Shown one piece after another: positions 24,998-33,541 of a stretch of DNA of 64,000 bases. The DNA lies in NCBI RefSeq assembly GCF_002563635.1, contig NZ_PDIZ01000001.1, positions 682,001 through 746,000 on the forward strand, in the 5' to 3' direction. The position numbers were made by a program, and so were the translations under genes. Positions within the stretch are counted from its first letter, which is position 1, and every line of letters begins with the position of its first letter. This DNA comes from Bacillus sp. es.036 (GTDB lineage: Bacteria; Bacillota; Bacilli; Bacillales; Guptibacillaceae). The notes beneath the pieces were generated by a model. It did not search any database. It was given only the letters and a program-made list of their open reading frames with translations, and was not told the origin of the DNA.

Positions 24998-26011
24998 ATG
25001 AAAGCAGCCGTTGTACATGCATTTAAAGAGCCCTTATCTGTTAAGAATGTGGACAAACCTGTTATTGGTCATGGTGAAATATTAGTGCGTATTAAAGCAT
25101 GTGGCGTGTGTCATACAGATTTACATGCTGCACACGGAGATTGGCCAGTAAAACCTAAACTACCGCTTATCCCTGGTCATGAAGGTGCAGGAATTATTGA
25201 GGAAATAGGAGACGGCGTAACACACCTGAAGGTAGGAGACCGCGTCGGTGTACCGTGGCTCTACTCTGCGTGTGGCCACTGTGAGTATTGCTTGACTGGA
25301 CGCGAAACGCTTTGTAAAGAGCAACAAAATGCTGGCTATTCTGTAGATGGTGGCTATGCACAGTATTGCAAAGCAGATGCTGATTACGCAGTTAAAATTC
25401 CAGATAACTTAAGCTTTGAAGAAGTAGCGCCAATCTTTTGTGCAGGAGTTACAACTTACAAAGCTCTGAAAGTGACGGAGGCGAAGCCTGGGCAGTGGGT
25501 CGGTATTTATGGAGTTGGTGGCTTAGGACACGTTGCTGTTCAATACGCGAAAGCGATGGGACTTCATGTCGTTGCGGTTGATACGCATAATGAAAAACTT
25601 GCTTTAGCAAAAGAACTTGGCGCAGATCTTACGGTGAATCCACTAGAAGAAAACTCAGCAGAATTTATTCAACGAGAAATTGGAGGGGCCCATGGTACAG
25701 TTTGTACAGCTGTTTCTAAGCCCGCTTTTAGTGAAGCTTATGCTGCTGTTCGCCGTGGTGGAAGTGTCGTTGCAGTCGGATTACCACCAGAAGAGATGCC
25801 GATTCCCATTTTTGATACGGTACTAAACGGAGTAAAAGTAATTGGGTCTATTGTTGGAACGCGTAAGGATTTGATGGAAGCTCTCCAATTTGCTGCTGAA
25901 GGAAAAGTGAAAACGATCATTGAGACTCGTCCACTAGAAGAGATTAATCAAATTTTTGAAGAACTCGAAAATGGAGACATTAATGGAAGAGTTGTTCTTA
26001 CGTTCGAATAA
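24998..26011 (+). CDS. adhA: Zinc-dependent alcohol dehydrogenase (AdhA/AdhP type)
   Basis: A 337-residue medium-chain dehydrogenase that interconverts primary alcohols and aldehydes with NAD(H). Catalytic zinc ligands are CGVCHTD (Cys ~37) and GHEGAG (His ~60); the structural zinc loop is [15 protein letters not shown]; the nucleotide motif is [17 protein letters not shown]. Length is normal. An in-frame ATG pair at 24953/24956 lies inside the upstream hairpin and would add 15 residues; GGAGGTTTTT before ATG 24998 is a much better start. Its initiation region is folded into a 17-bp hairpin. Confidence 0.93.
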   Translation: MKAAVVHAFKEPLSVKNVDKPVIGHGEILVRIKACGVCHTDLHAAHGDWPVKPKLPLIPGHEGAGIIEEIGDGVTHLKVGDRVGVPWLYSACGHCEYCLTGRETLCKEQQNAGYSVDGGYAQYCKADADYAVKIPDNLSFEEVAPIFCAGVTTYKALKVTEAKPGQWVGIYGVGGLGHVAVQYAKAMGLHVVAVDTHNEKLALAKELGADLTVNPLEENSAEFIQREIGGAHGTVCTAVSKPAFSEAYAAVRRGGSVVAVGLPPEEMPIPIFDTVLNGVKVIGSIVGTRKDLMEALQFAAEGKVKTIIETRPLEEINQIFEELENGDINGRVVLTFE

Positions 26012-26038
26012 AAAAACCGCCACTGGCGGTTTTTTTAT
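26010..26038. terminator. Terminator between adhA and the gerP operon
   Basis: AAAAAACCGCCA / GGCGGTTTTTTT around a two-base loop; symmetrical, so usable from both sides. The convergent gerPB ends within it. Confidence 0.88.
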
Positions 26039-26247
26039 GTTGGAGGAGCTAGTGGTACATATGGTGTTGTTTCTGAAGTTTGTGCACTTGGGAGTTCAGG
26101 AGCAGGTTCGGTATATCCGCCTGTGTTATATAGGTTTGAAAGTGGTTTAATAATACCAGCACTACCAATTTGGAGAACGGAAGAATTCGAGATTCCCTCG
26201 ACTCTTAGCTGATGAATGACGATGTTTTGGTTCACAAAGAAATTCAC
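26035..26247 (-). CDS. gerPB: Spore germination protein GerPB
   Basis: A 70-residue GerPB-family protein (MNFFVNQNIVIHQLRVEGISNSSVLQIGSAG, then FYNTGG-like LYNTGGYTEPAPE and a PLAPP tail). GerP proteins are made in the mother cell and allow germinants to cross the spore coat. Here gerPB is the last gene of the operon, whereas in B. subtilis and B. cereus it is second, after gerPA. Confidence 0.88.
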   Translation of the reverse strand: MNFFVNQNIVIHQLRVEGISNSSVLQIGSAGIIKPLSNLYNTGGYTEPAPELPSAQTSETTPYVPLAPPT

Positions 26248-26261
26248 GAATCCTCAGCTCC

Positions 26262-26477
26262 CTAATTGTTAGCAGTTATGTTTTCATCGGCAACGTCTGG
26301 ATCAAGCGAATTAGTTAAGCTGAATCCATTGTTTACAATATGAAAATCCCCTGTATTGAATCCTCCTGAACCAGCATATGTTTTAGAGGTTGATTTCGGT
26401 GTCGTGTTAAAACTATCACCGAAGTTGACGACTCCACCTGCGCTATTTATTTTAACTGGTCCTACAATTGAAGGCAT
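26262..26477 (-). CDS. gerPF: Spore germination protein GerPF/GerPA family
   Basis: A 71-residue protein of the paired GerPA/GerPF family: MPSIVGPVKINSAGGVVNFGDSF, SPK-like TTPKSTSKTYAGSGGFNTGDF, and DPDVADENITANN at the end. PA and PF are similar to each other. I call this PF from its place after gerPE, but it directly precedes gerPB, so it could equally be a displaced gerPA. AAAGGGTG precedes the ATG. Role: coat permeability to germinants. Confidence 0.8.
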   Translation of the reverse strand: MPSIVGPVKINSAGGVVNFGDSFNTTPKSTSKTYAGSGGFNTGDFHIVNNGFSLTNSLDPDVADENITANN

Positions 26478-26536
26478 GATTGAACACCCTTTAATTCGTT
26501 ATACAGTAGTGTATGTGCTTGTAAGCCGATACGTTC

Positions 26537-26926
26537 TTAATCTTCGTCTGCATAAGGATCAGAGAAATATTCGCGGTTATGTTTTACTCGAGCTTCTGTG
26601 CGAATCGTTCTTGTAGATCCTACGTGAAGAACAGATGAAGCAGCGATACCTGTGATACGTATACTACCAACTTTAATAATTGGATTCTCATGGATCGTCG
26701 TTTGCCTTAGATCTTCAGTAAGAAGAGGGAGGGGCAGAGGTTGTGAGTAAATCGGGAATTGGGTCAGGTCTTCAACTTCATTGCCACTAAAAATGGGTTG
26801 TTCTCTTTGTAAGGCATAAATTTTTGCTTCAGGTGTAATTTGATTGCTATCACCAATTTGCACAATGCCACTACTATCGAGTGAGGTGACATAAATCCAG
26901 TTTACAAGTGAAGATCGGCTATACAT
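26537..26926 (-). CDS. gerPE: Spore germination protein GerPE
   Basis: A 129-residue GerPE-family protein: SLVNWIYVTSLDSSGIVQIGDSNQI at the N terminus, and a second similar unit VGSIRITGIAASSVLHVGSTRTIRTEARVKH near the C terminus. The repeated SSxxxxGD/S pattern is shared with GerPB and GerPD. It lies 12 nt after gerPD in the operon. Confidence 0.9.
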   Translation of the reverse strand: MYSRSSLVNWIYVTSLDSSGIVQIGDSNQITPEAKIYALQREQPIFSGNEVEDLTQFPIYSQPLPLPLLTEDLRQTTIHENPIIKVGSIRITGIAASSVLHVGSTRTIRTEARVKHNREYFSDPYADED

Positions 26927-26938
26927 AAAATCATATCC

Positions 26939-27118
26939 TTATGACGTTGATAGCGGTACAAAAGGTCTTGAGATGATTAAAGATTCAGGAGGCGTATCAA
27001 AAATAGAAGAGCAAACAATCGATTCGGTGTCACCTATGAGAAATACAGACGAACTTGCGACCGCCGTAATATCTATGTGACCGACTGATAATCCCCTGTT
27101 AATTACGGTGTAATTCAC
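26939..27118 (-). CDS. gerPD: Spore germination protein GerPD
   Basis: A 59-residue protein starting at a GTG that overlaps the gerPC stop (GTGA). It reads VNYTVINRGLSVGHIDITAV, then SSSVFLIGDTESIVCSSIFDTPPESLI and a PFVPLS tail, the expected GerPD pattern. The non-ATG start probably explains why simple gene calls would miss it. The gerPC-gerPD overlap suggests coupled translation. Confidence 0.88.
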   Translation of the reverse strand: MNYTVINRGLSVGHIDITAVASSSVFLIGDTESIVCSSIFDTPPESLIISRPFVPLSTS

Positions 27119-27723
27119 TTTAAATCAGTCCTTCCGGGTAAGTTTTTAAGGAAAGCTTCCATTCCATTTGAGATGTCTCGCTTAATTTTAGCTGATACAT
27201 CCTCTACCAGTTGCTCAACATTTGCTTCGGGTGAACGCGTCGTTTGTTGGTTCACATAATAATTAATTCTCTGATCAAGCTGCTTTTGAATGTCATTTAA
27301 GATAAAGTGGCGATACGGGTCATCCAGCGGATACTGATATTTTTTTTCTAATTCGCCTAGCTTCTGTAGCGCCCCGTTTTGCATATACGACTCCACATTC
27401 TGTTGAATGGATTGGATCGCTTCAGGTGGAACATTTGAGGGATTCATCCCATTCCCACCATTTACGGTGAAGTCATCAAGCACGTCGGCCCCTCCGTTAG
27501 GAGTAAGGCCAATATTTAATGTTCCATCAAGTCTTTCAATTTTTAATTGATCGAATTTGTATTCGATTTTTTCGATATTGGTTTTTGGAGATTTAGATAA
27601 TTCATTGCAATTATCTCTTAACTCATCAATCATATCTTCAAGCATTTTGATACGATTGTTTTGTTGTTCAATGCTTTGTTGCATCCGCTGTAAGATCGCG
27701 TAGAAATTATCGTTTGGATACAT
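27115..27723 (-). CDS. gerPC: Spore germination protein GerPC
   Basis: A 202-residue GerPC protein. The N-terminal ~45 residues form a coiled coil (ILQRMQQSIEQQNNRIKMLEDMIDELRDN). The middle has the conserved IEYKFDQLKIERLDGTLNIGLTPNGG block, and the C-terminal half is helical. It follows the first GerPA/PF gene by 80 nt; in the usual operon gerPB occupies that gap. Confidence 0.92.
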   Translation of the reverse strand: MYPNDNFYAILQRMQQSIEQQNNRIKMLEDMIDELRDNCNELSKSPKTNIEKIEYKFDQLKIERLDGTLNIGLTPNGGADVLDDFTVNGGNGMNPSNVPPEAIQSIQQNVESYMQNGALQKLGELEKKYQYPLDDPYRHFILNDIQKQLDQRINYYVNQQTTRSPEANVEQLVEDVSAKIKRDISNGMEAFLKNLPGRTDLK

Positions 27724-27803
27724 TGACCATCAACTCCCGTATCAAAATGTTGGTTTCACCTTATTTAATTGTATGTTGTAAATAAATTTAGGTGAATGCC
27801 CTC

Positions 27804-28025
27804 TTATATATTCGCAACCACATTTTGATCTGCAACATCACTATCGTCTACACTTGTTACGCTATAAGAACTGCTCACGTTCAAGCCATCCCCAGTGTTG
27901 AATGAGCCTCCACCTGCAAATGTCCGTATGACGCTGGTTGGAGATACAACAAAAACATCACCGACGTGAAATACTGCGCTGCTCCCCATCGTGTTTACTT
28001 TAATAGCTCCGACGATTGCCGGCAT
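27804..28025 (-). CDS. gerPA: Spore germination protein GerPA/GerPF family
   Basis: First gene of the operon, 73 residues: MPAIVGAIKVNTMGSSAVFHVGDVF, SPTSVIRTFAGGGSFNTGDGLNV, DDSDVADQNVVANI. Called PA because it is first, as in B. subtilis; sequence alone does not separate PA from PF. AAGGATGTGA precedes the ATG, and a sigma-K-type promoter lies 34 nt upstream. Confidence 0.82.
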   Translation of the reverse strand: MPAIVGAIKVNTMGSSAVFHVGDVFVVSPTSVIRTFAGGGSFNTGDGLNVSSSYSVTSVDDSDVADQNVVANI

Positions 28026-28058
28026 GGTTTCACATCCTTAGAAACAGATTTCACTTAT

Positions 28059-28087
28059 TACTGTATGCGGGATAATAGCGTATGTTC
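28059..28087 (-). promoter_or_regulatory. Sigma-K promoter of the gerP operon
   Basis: On the minus strand GAAC (28087-28084), a 16-bp spacer and CATACAGTA (28067-28059), matching the sigma-K consensus AC-N16-17-CATANNNTA. It agrees with the known late mother-cell expression of gerP. Confidence 0.7.
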
Positions 28088-28134
28088 GAAAAGAAGAGGT
28101 ATGGTACACTACCTGAGTAAGGTAGGTGTGAAGA

Positions 28135-28398
28135 ATGAATGAGGTAAGTAAACTAAATATAGAGCTTGTCCATGTGATTAAAGAATGGGACCCGCTGTCC
28201 ATTGGAATAGATGATTATGATACGGAAGCAGCAGATGTGGTCCAGCTTGTTCATCAGCTAGATGATGTCGCCGAGTTAAGCAAAGAAATTCAAGCCATTT
28301 ATCATTTTTCGTATGAAGAAGTGATTCCACTCTCGAAGTGTGAACAGATAGCCGTTCAGCTTCTCGCGAAAAAAAACAATTCATCATGTGAGCGATGA
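28135..28398 (+). CDS. yugE: DUF1871 family protein (YugE-like)
   Basis: An 87-residue soluble protein with the DUF1871 core VIKEWDPLSIGIDDYDTEAADVVQLVH and a C-terminal helix SYEEVIPLSKCEQIAVQLL. B. subtilis YugE is the same size. Function is unknown. It is divergent from the gerP operon and ends at its own terminator. Confidence 0.85.
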   Translation: MNEVSKLNIELVHVIKEWDPLSIGIDDYDTEAADVVQLVHQLDDVAELSKEIQAIYHFSYEEVIPLSKCEQIAVQLLAKKNNSSCER

Positions 28399-28406
28399 AC
28401 ATGAAG

Positions 28407-28434
28407 CAGATCCTAAGAGGGTCTGTTTTTTTAT
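28407..28434 (+). terminator. Terminator after yugE
   Basis: CAGATCC-TAAGA-GGGTCTG followed by seven T. Confidence 0.8.
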
Positions 28435-28501
28435 GAATAATATTTTTCTTTCGGTAAAAAATAGGCAAGTCACCAAACAAAGCAGAAGGGATGTAATTTT
28501 T

Positions 28502-29170
28502 ATGAAATGGATATGGAGTTTCATTATGGTGGTTGCACTTTTAGTAGCCGTCTCTCCACAAAGTTTAGCAGCGGAAAAGAATAACAATGCGAACGTTCGA
28601 GTCATTCATGCTTCACCAGATGCGCCAGCAGTTGATATTTATGTAGATGGGCAACCAGCCTTTAAGAACGCAGCTTTCAAAGATGTGACAGACTATGCAA
28701 TGTTGGCACCAGGTGAGAAGACAATTCAAGTATTTGCTTCTACTGCTAATGGAGAAGGAAAGCCAGTCCTTGAACAAAAATTATCTGTAGAAGCAGGGAA
28801 AACTTATTCCGTACTGGCGGTCGGTAAGCTCGAGAATCTTGCGCTAAAAGTACTAGAAGACCAAAAGGGATCAGGGGAAAAAGCTGGTTTAAGGGCAGTA
28901 CATGCATCACCAAATGCGCCGGCGGTTGACATCGGGGTTAAGGGTGGAGATGCACTTATTAAAAACCTTGCTTTTACCCAAAACTCGGAATACCAGTTTA
29001 TTGATCCAGGAACGTACAATCTAGAAATTCGACCGGCTGGAACGGATAAAGCCGTGTTGGATCTACCTAATTTACCAGTAGAAGCTGGAGTAAACTACAC
29101 CGCGATTGCATTAGGTTTATTAGATGGAGATCCATCATTAAATGTTATTCTTCTAAAAGATGGGAAATAA
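28502..29170 (+). CDS. Secreted DUF4397 protein, two repeats
   Basis: A 222-residue exported protein. Residues 1-22 are a signal peptide (MKWIWSFIMVVALLVAVSPQ, cleavage probably after SLAA). Two DUF4397 units follow: NVRVIHASPDAPAVDIYVDGQPAF... (~29-110) and GLRAVHASPNAPAVDIGVKGGDAL... (~120-215). These beta-rich domains are common in extracellular and cell-wall proteins; the function is unknown. The frame is open 38 codons upstream, but those lie across the yugE terminator, so ATG 28502 is used. Confidence 0.88.
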   Translation: MKWIWSFIMVVALLVAVSPQSLAAEKNNNANVRVIHASPDAPAVDIYVDGQPAFKNAAFKDVTDYAMLAPGEKTIQVFASTANGEGKPVLEQKLSVEAGKTYSVLAVGKLENLALKVLEDQKGSGEKAGLRAVHASPNAPAVDIGVKGGDALIKNLAFTQNSEYQFIDPGTYNLEIRPAGTDKAVLDLPNLPVEAGVNYTAIALGLLDGDPSLNVILLKDGK

Positions 29171-29173
29171 TGA

Positions 29174-29205
29174 TAAAACCGCAGCTTAGCTGCGGTTTTA
29201 TTTAT
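29174..29205 (+). terminator. Terminator after the DUF4397 gene
   Basis: AAAACCGCAGC-TTA-GCTGCGGTTTT, then ATTTA. Confidence 0.85.
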
Positions 29206-29236
29206 CTATAAAATCGATAAAGGAGCAGAAAGAAAG

Positions 29237-29476
29237 ATGCATACTAAACATACTGTAAGGTACATTTGTGAACGCTATTCTAGCGGAAATTGTTACTATT
29301 ATAAACAAGAGCTTATTACACATGATTCCTGGCAAAATCCAGCTTCAATCAACTGGTCAACGAAAAGACCAATATCTAGTAGAACGTTTTTTGCTAAGGA
29401 GAGGGAAGGGTATAAAACAGTCAACATTTTGCATCGTAAAAAACCAGCTGAAGTTCTTCCATTCTCAAGAACATAA
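29237..29476 (+). CDS. Doubtful small ORF, 79 aa
   Basis: A 79-codon frame starting 11 nt after AAAGGAGC. The predicted basic, tyrosine-rich product matches no family that I know, and an equally long frame (29268-29510) overlaps it in another phase. Composition does not favour either. It could be a real short gene, a decayed gene, or noise upstream of the DUF2188 gene. Confidence 0.3.
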   Translation: MHTKHTVRYICERYSSGNCYYYKQELITHDSWQNPASINWSTKRPISSRTFFAKEREGYKTVNILHRKKPAEVLPFSRT

Positions 29477-29531
29477 GAAGGTTTATGTGATTAAGAAGGA
29501 AGGAATGTGATAGAAAAAGGGGGAATTATTA

Positions 29532-29741
29532 ATGATGAAAACAATTTATCATGTTCAAACTGGAAAGACCAAATCATGGGAGATAAAAAAAGAAGGAGCC
29601 GAACAAGCGACAAAATCGTTTGAAACAAAAGAAGAAGCTTACCAGTTTGGAAGAAAAATGTGTGATGAAAATCGCCCTTCAGAGCTAGTCGTTCACAAAG
29701 AAAACGGTCAAATTGATGATCGAAGTCTTTATAATAGCTAG
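29532..29741 (+). CDS. DUF2188 family protein
   Basis: A 69-residue DUF2188 protein: TIYHVQTGKTKSWEIKKEGAEQATKSFETKEEAYQFGRKMCDENRPSELVVHKENGQI. These small basic proteins often carry this W-x-V/I-K-x-E-x-A...T-K-x-E-A pattern; the function is unknown. AAAAGGGGGAA precedes ATG 29532; a second ATG follows directly. No membrane segment. Confidence 0.8.
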   Translation: MMKTIYHVQTGKTKSWEIKKEGAEQATKSFETKEEAYQFGRKMCDENRPSELVVHKENGQIDDRSLYNS

Positions 29742-29826
29742 GCAAATCTTTTCGATTCGTACATATTTTTCAGCTTATGAATAAACATAGTACTAACTAC
29801 TATCCTGATGAAAGAAGGGAATATTC

Positions 29827-30309
29827 ATGGATTTTATAAGTCCAACAGCTGGAAAAGTAACGATCGAACAGGTAACACATTTGATTGAGGATTATACGAA
29901 AGAAGATCCTAAGGGTATCTATCGGATTGTTATTGGAACCGATTCACAGACAAGCCGTAAAGCGACGCAGTTTGTGACGGCGCTTATTATTCACCGTGTC
30001 GGCAAAGGAGCAAGGATATTCTACCGGAAAGTGAAACAAAAACCGATTCATGAGCTCAGGCATCGCATTTACAAAGAGACTGAAATGAGTCTTGAGCTCA
30101 TGGAATCGTTAAAAAATGAAGGGTTTGCAGAACTATTAGAAACGTGGCCAATTGAAATTCATCTTGATGTTGGAAAACAAGGTGAAACGCGGAAAGTGAT
30201 TCAAGAAGTCGTGGGATGGGTTACTTCTGTAGGATATATCGCACGCATTAAGCCCGATTCATATGGAGCAAGTAGCGTTGCAGATCGTTACACGAAATCT
30301 ATTAGCTAA
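29827..30309 (+). CDS. ykuK: RNase H-like DUF458 protein (YkuK)
   Basis: A 160-residue protein of the YkuK/DUF458 family with an RNase H-like pattern: VIGTDSQTSRKATQFVTALIIHR at the N terminus (acidic GTDSQ), an ELMESL helix, IEIHLDVGKQGETRK, and a terminal KPDSYGASSVADRYTK. Nucleic-acid hydrolysis is suggested by fold only. AGAAGGGAATATTC precedes the ATG. Confidence 0.88.
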   Translation: MDFISPTAGKVTIEQVTHLIEDYTKEDPKGIYRIVIGTDSQTSRKATQFVTALIIHRVGKGARIFYRKVKQKPIHELRHRIYKETEMSLELMESLKNEGFAELLETWPIEIHLDVGKQGETRKVIQEVVGWVTSVGYIARIKPDSYGASSVADRYTKSIS

Positions 30310-30336
30310 ACTGGCCGAATGTGCCGGTTTTTTTGT
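30307..30336 (+). terminator. Terminator after ykuK
   Basis: AACTGGC / GCCGGTT (with a G-T pair) around a short loop, then seven T. Confidence 0.7.
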
Positions 30337-30426
30337 TGTGAAAATAGGATGAAATGCACAATGATTGAAACCTCATCTCTGCTCACTCGTATTACTAGTA
30401 GAGTAAAAATATAGGAGGAGAGCTAA

Positions 30427-31248
30427 ATGAAGTTTCGAATGATTGCAATGGTTAGTGCACTCATGCTTATCTTGGTTGCATGCAGTGGGACAACGGAATC
30501 TGGTGGAGAAGTGAGCGTGGAAGAAGGTGTCGACGCCAAAGAAGTTTTTGAGAGATCCATTTCAGCTCAGGAAGACATAGAAAACTTCCATATGAAAGCG
30601 GATATGATTCAGAGCATCGGTTCAGGTGAAGAAGAGATGGAAGTGAAAAGCGTGATTGATGCTGACATGGTGATGGACCCAATGGCTTTTCATCAAATGA
30701 TTGATATGACAGCAAATGGAGAAAGCATGCAAGTAGAATCATACTTTACTGAAGAAGGCTTTTTTATGAAGCAAGGTGAACAGTGGATGAAATTTCCTGA
30801 TGATATGACGGATACGCTGCTTTCTCTTCAGGAAACACAAGGGGATCCACAAGAACAAATGGAAATGTTAAAAGAATTTGTTGATGAATTTACGTTAACA
30901 GAAGAAGAAGATACGTATGTGATGACACTCAAAGCATCTGGTGAGAAATTTCAAGGTCTAATGGAAAAGACAGCGGAAGAAATGGGTGGACAAAATCAAA
31001 TGATGGAAGAAGCAATGGATCAAATGACCGTAAATGAAGTTGCCTACACCTATACAATTGATAAGGAAAATTACCTTCCTGTGCAAATGAAAATGACGAT
31101 GGATAGTGAGATGACCATGGAAGGTGAAACGATTTCAAGCGTGATGGAAATGAACTCCACTTATGATCAGTATAATAAAATTGATGAAGTAAAGGTGCCG
31201 GAAGAAGTGATTGAACAGGCCAAGGATATGCCAGGAATGAGTGAGTAA
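30427..31248 (+). CDS. Lipoprotein of the DUF6612 / LppX-like type
   Basis: A 273-residue lipoprotein: signal peptide with lipobox LVAC (Cys ~19), followed by a methionine- and glutamate-rich body with the repeated pattern of such proteins (MKADMIQSIGSGEEEMEVKSVIDADMVMDPMAFHQ, YFTEEGFFMKQGEQWMKFP, YTIDKENYLPVQMKMTMDSEM). This fold resembles lipid- or ligand-binding LppX/LolA-like lipoproteins. It is exposed outside the membrane; the ligand is unknown. GGAGGAGAG precedes the ATG. Confidence 0.85.
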   Translation: MKFRMIAMVSALMLILVACSGTTESGGEVSVEEGVDAKEVFERSISAQEDIENFHMKADMIQSIGSGEEEMEVKSVIDADMVMDPMAFHQMIDMTANGESMQVESYFTEEGFFMKQGEQWMKFPDDMTDTLLSLQETQGDPQEQMEMLKEFVDEFTLTEEEDTYVMTLKASGEKFQGLMEKTAEEMGGQNQMMEEAMDQMTVNEVAYTYTIDKENYLPVQMKMTMDSEMTMEGETISSVMEMNSTYDQYNKIDEVKVPEEVIEQAKDMPGMSE

Positions 31249-31254
31249 TCAAAC

Positions 31255-31283
31255 GAGTGCTGTGTAAAGCAGCACTTTTTTTG
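31255..31283 (+). terminator. Terminator after the lipoprotein gene
   Basis: AGTGCTG / CAGCACT with a seven-base loop and seven T. Confidence 0.85.
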
Positions 31284-31377
31284 ATGTTGAAAACCGAAGA
31301 AATGCGATATTACTGGAAAAAAGTGCACGAAAGCGTTACGATTAGCTCATTCGTATTGTTAGAAAGGAGCGAAGATA

Positions 31378-32397
31378 ATGCCATCAGAAAACCTTGTATA
31401 CGATCAATTTAAACGTCCGCTAAGGGATCTTCGTATATCAGTTACAGACCGGTGTAACTTTCGCTGCCGTTATTGTATGCCTGAAGAAACGTTCGGACCA
31501 GATTATGAATTTCTTCCAAAAACAAGTCTCCTTCAATTTGAAGAGATTACAAGGCTTGCTCGTTTGTTTGTTGAAATGGGGGTTGAGAAAATTCGCCTTA
31601 CTGGTGGCGAACCGCTTTTAAGAAGAGACCTGGATGTGCTGATTACCATGTTATCTGAGATTAACGGGTTAACTGATATAGCGCTTACGACAAATGCTTC
31701 GCTACTTAAAAAACAAGCCTTCAAGTTAAAAGAGGCAGGACTAACTCGAGTGAATGTTAGTCTAGATGCCATTCATGACGAAACATTTGGAAAGATGAAT
31801 GGAAGAGGCACGAAGATTAAACCTGTCCTTGAAGGAATTCAAGCAGCCGCTGATGCCGGTCTTCAAGTCAAAATCAATATGGTCGTTCAAAAAGGTGTTA
31901 ATGACCATGAAATTGTACCTATGGCTTCTTATTTTAGAAATAGTGGTCACATCGTCCGTTTCATCGAGTACATGGACGTAGGAAATTCAAACGGATGGAA
32001 ATTTGATCATGTGATGAGTAAAAAGGAAATCATTGATCAATTATCAGAAGTTTATGATTTAGAACCTCTTGATGCAGCATACTTCGGAGAGGTCGCGTCC
32101 CGTTACCAATACAAAGATGGTAGTGGTGAGGTTGGCGTCATTTCCTCTGTTAGCGATTCATTTTGTTCAAGTTGCACAAGAGCGCGTCTTTCTGCTGATG
32201 GTGCTCTGTACACATGCTTATTTGCTTCAAAAGGGACTAGTCTTCGAAACCCACTAAGAAACGGAGCCACTGATGAAGAGCTAAGGACCATGGTAGCAAA
32301 CTTATGGAATGGACGAGATGATCGTTATTCAGATGAGCGAACGGAAGAAAGTGTATTAAATCGAGAAAAGATTGAAATGTCCTTTATAGGTGGTTAA
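31378..32397 (+). CDS. moaA: GTP 3',8-cyclase MoaA
   Basis: A 339-residue radical SAM enzyme making the first molybdenum-cofactor intermediate from GTP with MoaC. The N-terminal cluster motif is CNFRCRYC (~25-32), GGEPLL follows, and the C-terminal second cluster is CSSC...(13 residues)...C ([22 protein letters not shown]). The usual C-terminal GG is present (FIGG). AAAGGAGCGAAG precedes the ATG. It is followed after 2 nt by fdhD, so both are one transcript, pointing to formate dehydrogenase as the cofactor user. Confidence 0.96.
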   Translation: MPSENLVYDQFKRPLRDLRISVTDRCNFRCRYCMPEETFGPDYEFLPKTSLLQFEEITRLARLFVEMGVEKIRLTGGEPLLRRDLDVLITMLSEINGLTDIALTTNASLLKKQAFKLKEAGLTRVNVSLDAIHDETFGKMNGRGTKIKPVLEGIQAAADAGLQVKINMVVQKGVNDHEIVPMASYFRNSGHIVRFIEYMDVGNSNGWKFDHVMSKKEIIDQLSEVYDLEPLDAAYFGEVASRYQYKDGSGEVGVISSVSDSFCSSCTRARLSADGALYTCLFASKGTSLRNPLRNGATDEELRTMVANLWNGRDDRYSDERTEESVLNREKIEMSFIGG

Positions 32398-32399
32398 CA

Positions 32400-33185
32400 A
32401 TGGAGAAACACTTAACAGATCGAATCGTATTAAGCTATCGTGAAGGCGAATGGGTGGAAAAAAATGATCAAATTGCATTAGAAAAGCCGTTCACCATTCG
32501 AGTGAATCGTAAAGAGTTTGCAACGCTCGTTTGCACACCGGATCATTTAGAGGATATGGTTACAGGTTTTTTAGCATCAGAGGGAGTCATCCGGTCTTGC
32601 GCGGACATTGAGGAAATGCTCTTTAATGAAGGTCAAGGAATTGTGAATGTCAAAGCCAATGTTCACATTCCTTTAACATCTGAAACGTATACAAAACGAG
32701 TGATCGGCTCCTGTTGTGGGAAAAGTAGACACTTTTACTTGCAAAGCGATTCCAGGACAGCTAGGACTATAACCAAGGCGCCACAGCTAACAGCGCAAGA
32801 ATGCCTCGGGAACATGATGGCGCTACAAAGCCAATCAACGACTTTTAAAACAACCGGTGGTGTACATAATGCGGCTATCTTTCTCAATGGTGAGCTTTTA
32901 GCTTCACGAACCGATATTGGAAGACACAATGCGCTCGATAAATTATATGGTTATGTTCTTCGTCAGCATCTTAGGCCGTCCCATCTTAGCGTAGCCTTTA
33001 GTGGCAGAATATCGTCTGAAGTCGTCATTAAACTTTCTAAAATGGGTATTGGTGTTCTTCTCTCGAAGTCTGCCCCTACTGAGTTAGCGATTCAATTGGC
33101 TGAGGATTTAAACATAACAACCGTAGGTTTTATCCGAAACGGCGGATTTAATGTCTACACAAAGCCCGAACGCATTAAACGCTAA
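32400..33185 (+). CDS. fdhD: Formate dehydrogenase accessory sulfurtransferase FdhD
   Basis: A 261-residue sulfurtransferase that transfers sulfur from a cysteine desulfurase to the molybdenum cofactor of formate dehydrogenase. Landmarks are TPDHLEDMVTGFLASEGVI, GSCCGKS (the redox cysteine pair, here CC), TGGVHNAAIF, SRTDIGRHNALDKL, and SGRISSEVVIK. Length is normal. Its start is 2 nt after moaA, with only a weak GGTGG, so coupling is likely. No formate dehydrogenase gene is in the window. Confidence 0.95.
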   Translation: MEKHLTDRIVLSYREGEWVEKNDQIALEKPFTIRVNRKEFATLVCTPDHLEDMVTGFLASEGVIRSCADIEEMLFNEGQGIVNVKANVHIPLTSETYTKRVIGSCCGKSRHFYLQSDSRTARTITKAPQLTAQECLGNMMALQSQSTTFKTTGGVHNAAIFLNGELLASRTDIGRHNALDKLYGYVLRQHLRPSHLSVAFSGRISSEVVIKLSKMGIGVLLSKSAPTELAIQLAEDLNITTVGFIRNGGFNVYTKPERIKR

Positions 33186-33214
33186 ACACCTCAACTTTTG
33201 AGGTGTTTTTTTTG
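33183..33214 (+). terminator. Terminator after fdhD
   Basis: AACACCTCA-ACTT-TTGAGGTGTT, then a run of T. Confidence 0.88.
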
Positions 33215-33268
33215 ATGAAGTCGTTCATACTACAGAACAAAAGGCGTTTAGAGAAAGGCGGATCAAGT

Positions 33269-33541
33269 ATGGCTTGGACAATAGCTGTCGTTTTTTGGGT
33301 TGCTGGTGTTGCGTTAGTAGGAAGTCCCCGGTATTTGTTTCATCGCCTTGAGGCTATGAAGTCTAATACGGCTGGCCGTGCAAGAGCCTCTGAAGCTTCC
33401 AACAAAGATGAAAGTATTTTTTTCTTTATTGAAACAAAAGCCCTTGACTCAATACCATGGTGGGTCGTAACAATCACTTGTGTGACAATAGGACTTTTTT
33501 TCATTGCGTTCGGTGTCATCGCCTTAGTTTTTTCATACTAA
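33269..33541 (+). CDS. Small membrane protein, two spans
   Basis: A 90-residue protein with an N-terminal span (residues 2-18), a basic middle (RYLFHRLEAMKSNTAGRARASEASNKDE) and a second span (63-89). I recognise no family. AAAGGCGGATC precedes ATG 33269; the frame is open 22 codons upstream, into the fdhD terminator, and that part is rejected. Confidence 0.65.
   Translation: MAWTIAVVFWVAGVALVGSPRYLFHRLEAMKSNTAGRARASEASNKDESIFFFIETKALDSIPWWVVTITCVTIGLFFIAFGVIALVFSY

Noticed and set aside
29268-29510. 80-codon ORF overlapping the 79-codon ORF at 29237
   Set aside because: No ribosome site, and no resemblance to any family. The overlapping frame has a slightly better start but is itself doubtful.
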